DNA of 7,499 nucleotides from Candidatus Caenarcanales bacterium. GTDB lineage: Bacteria; Cyanobacteriota; Vampirovibrionia; LMEP-6097. Numbering within the stretch: position 1 is the stretch's first letter; each line of letters begins with the position of its first letter. This document shows, piece by piece, positions 5,899 through 7,499 of this stretch. The notes under the pieces were generated by a model that worked only from the letters and a program-made list of their open reading frames with translations, was not told the origin of the DNA and made no database searches. Made by a program: the position numbers and the translations under genes. The stretch spans positions 1 through 7,499 of the forward strand of contig JAJTHA010000132.1 of assembly GCA_021299565.1 (NCBI GenBank), written 5' to 3'.

Positions 5899-5995
5899 GT
5901 CATCCTGAGGAGCTGCACCGCAGCGACGTCAGGATCTCTCAACTCACTAATGCATCGTGGATTCTTACGACCTGCGTTGCAGGTCTCAGAATGAC
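5899..5995 (+). repeat. Double-hairpin repeat, family A, copy A2, inside rnpB P12
   Basis: This 97-bp element runs from GTCATCCTGAGG to CTCAGAATGAC. Arm I is ATCCTGA...TCAGGAT with tip GCTGC-ACC-GCAGC. Arm II is ATTCTTACG...CTCAGAAT with tip ACCTGC-GTT-GCAGGT. The linker shares ATGCATCGTGGAT with A1. Core RNase P sequences on both sides are intact and P12 pairing continues around it, so the element extends an existing helix rather than breaking the gene. Confidence 0.88.
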
Positions 5996-6006
5996 GAAGC
6001 CAGTAG

Positions 6007-6018
6007 TTAGCCGGCTAA
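6007..6018. repeat. 12-bp perfect palindrome next to the P12 insert
   Basis: TTAGCCGGCTAA is its own reverse complement. It sits in the 5' strand of P12 about 11 bases from the inserted repeat, outside the paired base of the helix. It may be a small side hairpin or part of the original target; it does not belong to the repeat itself. Confidence 0.5.
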
Positions 6019-6170
6019 TTTGGGCATCAAGGCTGGAGTCAGCGGTATATTTCTGTGGCACTTTCCTCACACTTGCATGTACCGGCTCTTAACCGGCAAG
6101 CATAGCCAAACGCTGCCCGGACTTTCCTCGAGTAATTACTTACTCGCGATAGTCTGGATCACTGTAGCTG

Positions 6171-6176
6171 ATTATA
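6171..6176 (-). promoter_or_regulatory. -10 box of rnpB, overlapping the kinase stop codon
   Basis: The minus strand reads TATAAT, then 7 bases, then the first base of the P1 helix (6163). Transcription would therefore start at the expected RNA 5' end without processing. The TAA inside the box is the histidine kinase stop. A -35 hexamer is not obvious in the upstream kinase codons. Confidence 0.6.
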
Positions 6177-7068
6177 GCAACTCAATCACAAACTTAGTCC
6201 CCTGACCAAGTTTAGAATCAATACTTATCTTCCAAGCATGAAGATCAACAATAGCTTTGACAATGCTCAAACCCAAGCCAGTGCCTTGTATATGCGCTCT
6301 ATCTGCGATTCGATAAAATTGATTAAAAACTTTTGATGCATCTTCGTGACTCATTCCTAGCCCTGTATCAGAAATAATCAATTGATTAGTATCAAATGAT
6401 ACTATCACCTTGCCCTTGTCTTTATTGTATTTGATGGCATTATCTATCAAGTTGGAGACTAGATGATCAAAGAGTTTGAGGTCGGCTGTGATTTCTGTAT
6501 CTTTGCTTACGGCGTTTTTAAGTTCTACTCCATTGCTGATGCGGGTTTTAGCGAGTTCTAGTAGTTTGTCGATCCTGTCGTGGAGATTGAAGCTTACTAG
6601 ATTCGGTTTCTCGATTCCATTTATCAAATGTGAAAGCGATAGCATGTCATTGACCATGACAGCGAGTCTATCTGCTTCATGATTAAGTTTACTGAGATAT
6701 TCATCGAGTTTTTGTGGGTCGTTTTTGGCACCAATTATAAGTGCTTCGGTCAGTGATTTGATGTTTTGAATTGGGCGTCTGAGTTCATGAGTGCTCTGGT
6801 TCATGTCTTGATAGACGATAGGATTGATTTCTAGAATATAGCTATCTTGAATATTGCTTAGATAAATATTGTAAGCTTGACTGGAGATTTTGCATTCTAT
6901 GCGTTTTTGCTGGGATTTGATTTTGTCTGCGATGCCGCTGATATCAAAACCAATAAGTTTTTTGGCAGCTGGGTTAAGTGCTTCTAGGGTTTTTAGGTCT
7001 TGAGACAAACTAAAAATTGCTGTGTTTAAAATTTCTGCTAATTGACCTGTTTGCATTAACACCTTCAT
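6172..7068 (-). CDS. Soluble sensor histidine kinase (298 aa)
   Basis: A two-component kinase that autophosphorylates and passes phosphate to a response regulator not present in this window. Residues 1-85 form a small domain with PAS-like features (ALNPAAKKLIGFD, 30-42) but too short and divergent to name a ligand. There is no membrane segment or signal peptide, so it acts in the cytoplasm. The HisKA dimer helix has the H-box STHELRRPIQNI (92-103) with His94 as phosphorylation site. The HATPase_c domain carries the N-box LVSNLIDNAIKYN (203-215), D/G1 box ISDTGLGM (232-239), F-box FNQFYRI (248-254) and G2 box GTGLGLSIV (262-270), all with key residues intact. The overall layout is PhoR-like. 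ATG 7068 is chosen because AAGGGG precedes it by 6 bases; a TTG 27 bases upstream has no such site. rnpB follows 8 bases after the stop. Confidence 0.9.
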   Translation of the reverse strand: MKVLMQTGQLAEILNTAIFSLSQDLKTLEALNPAAKKLIGFDISGIADKIKSQQKRIECKISSQAYNIYLSNIQDSYILEINPIVYQDMNQSTHELRRPIQNIKSLTEALIIGAKNDPQKLDEYLSKLNHEADRLAVMVNDMLSLSHLINGIEKPNLVSFNLHDRIDKLLELAKTRISNGVELKNAVSKDTEITADLKLFDHLVSNLIDNAIKYNKDKGKVIVSFDTNQLIISDTGLGMSHEDASKVFNQFYRIADRAHIQGTGLGLSIVKAIVDLHAWKISIDSKLGQGTKFVIELL

Positions 7069-7074
7069 ATTAGA

Positions 7075-7080
7075 CCCCTT
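7075..7080 (-). promoter_or_regulatory. Ribosome binding site of the histidine kinase
   Basis: AAGGGG on the minus strand, with a 6-base spacer to ATG 7068, decides between this start and the upstream TTG at 7095. Confidence 0.65.
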
Positions 7081-7170
7081 ATTTAGTATTTTCAAGCCCC
7101 AAGCGAGGACAGGCTAATTTTCCTATCAAATCCACCCCAAATCCTGCTTTATACAAATATAGGGAGCAAA

Positions 7171-7176
7171 AGGGAG
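7171..7176 (+). promoter_or_regulatory. Ribosome binding site of the last gene
   Basis: AGGGAG lies 10 bases before ATG 7187. A similar AGGGAG occurs at 7161-7166, too far away to serve. A weak -10 candidate, TATACA, is at 7150-7155. Confidence 0.6.
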
Positions 7177-7186
7177 ACTTATAGTT

Positions 7187-7499
7187 ATGGCAGTAGATTT
7201 CGGTGATTTAAGAAAAGTTTTTAGTAATCATGTTGATTACATATTAGGTAAGCCATTGACTTCAATCAATATTTCAGGCGCTTATAAAGCTGATCAAGCA
7301 AAAACTCCTATCGGAACTACATTTGCTGATCTTCAAGCAAAAGCAAATAAGCCAAATGCAATCACTGATTTTATTGCAAATAGTCAAAAACTTTTAGATA
7401 GTTTCAAGCCAGCTTCTAAACCAACTACAACATCTAGTTATAATCCTGTTTTTACTTTTGATTTTTTTAAATCGGAAGCCCCAAAGCCAGTATCTTTAG
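7187..7499 (+). CDS. N-terminal part of an unrecognised protein (104 aa visible, runs off the window)
   Basis: An open frame starts with ATG behind a good ribosome binding site and continues to the window edge without a stop. The visible part has no signal peptide, membrane segment, cysteine or tryptophan. Residues 1-30 look amphipathic, with VFSNHVDYILGKPL around 11-24. Residues 34-72 are rich in Ala, Lys and Gln and probably helical. From about 73 the chain becomes Pro/Thr/Ser/Lys-rich (KPASKPTTTSS), like a flexible linker, followed by the aromatic stretch FTFDFF. Codon use is AT-rich like its neighbours. It is divergent from the histidine kinase across 118 bases. No family is recognised; a multi-domain or exported protein with a linker is possible, but the rest of the gene is needed to say. 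Confidence 0.72.
   Translation, partial: MAVDFGDLRKVFSNHVDYILGKPLTSINISGAYKADQAKTPIGTTFADLQAKANKPNAITDFIANSQKLLDSFKPASKPTTTSSYNPVFTFDFFKSEAPKPVSL

Larger units (their letters stand above)
5660..6163 (-). ncRNA. rnpB: RNase P RNA, type A, with a repeat inserted in P12
   Basis: The catalytic RNA that removes 5' leaders from pre-tRNA. Conserved region I (GAGGAAAGTCCGGGC) and conserved region V (ACAGAACCCGGCTTAT) are both present and form P4. The ends AGTGATCC and GGATCACT pair as P1 and set the limits. GTAAGGGTG, GGTAAACCCC and GCAAGG match other core blocks. P14 (5816-5833) and P18 (5707-5724) are perfect 7-bp hairpins with GNRA loops GAGA and GCAA. P12 starts with CTGACTCCAG pairing CTGGAGTCAG and is greatly lengthened by a family A repeat (5899-5995). 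Total length is about 504 nt, or about 407 without the insert, a normal type-A size. L15 appears to lack the usual GGU. The gene begins 8 bases after the histidine kinase stop codon. Confidence 0.96.

Noticed and set aside
6020..6205. Open frame of 61 codons on the plus strand
   Set aside because: Antisense to conserved rnpB regions P1-P12; RNA structure explains the sequence.
6476..6682. Open frame of 68 codons on the plus strand
   Set aside because: Antisense to the histidine kinase between its H-box and N-box; serine-rich shadow composition.

Overview
The window is an AT-rich bacterial chromosomal segment with ATG, GTG and TTG starts, the standard genetic code and a type-A RNase P RNA. 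The lineage cannot be fixed from it. The RNase P RNA appears to lack the usual L15 GGU motif, a trait I know from cyanobacteria and their relatives and from a few other groups such as Chlamydiae. That, with the gene style, makes a cyanobacterium-related non-photosynthetic lineage (Vampirovibrionia/Melainabacteria type) one possibility, held only as inference.

Layout. (1) 66-1254: a tight run of three small, soluble, cysteine-free, helix-rich proteins of unknown function. The first is a lysine/glutamate-rich coiled coil. The second and third look like diverged paralogs of one another. (2) 1255-1551: a non-coding gap with an AT-rich hairpin and two different double-hairpin repeats (B1, A1). (3) 1552-2358: a short extended-SDR sugar-nucleotide epimerase/dehydratase. 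(4) 2309-3358, opposite strand: an IMPDH/GMP reductase family enzyme, most like GMP reductase, overlapping the epimerase tail to tail by 50 bp. (5) 3387-5492: a polytopic membrane protein resembling TMTC-type GT-C glycosyltransferases with a TPR-like tail, diverging from guaC across an extremely short shared promoter. (6) 5493-6171: repeat copy B2, then rnpB on the minus strand, carrying repeat copy A2 inside its P12 helix. (7) 6172-7068, minus strand: a soluble histidine kinase whose stop codon lies in the rnpB -10 box. (8) 7187 to the window end: the start of an unrecognised gene.

Links between the parts. The epimerase and the GT-C-like protein could both serve surface glycan or protein glycosylation, but nothing proves a shared pathway. 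Most striking are the repeats: two families of about 90-97 bp double hairpins sharing terminal GTCAY..GAG/CTC..TGAC design, one copy sitting in a functional RNA gene and extending its most variable helix. A second pattern is promoter placement: several TATAAT-like boxes end 6-8 bases before a start codon with no Shine-Dalgarno sequence, suggesting leaderless mRNAs beside genes that have classical strong ribosome binding sites.
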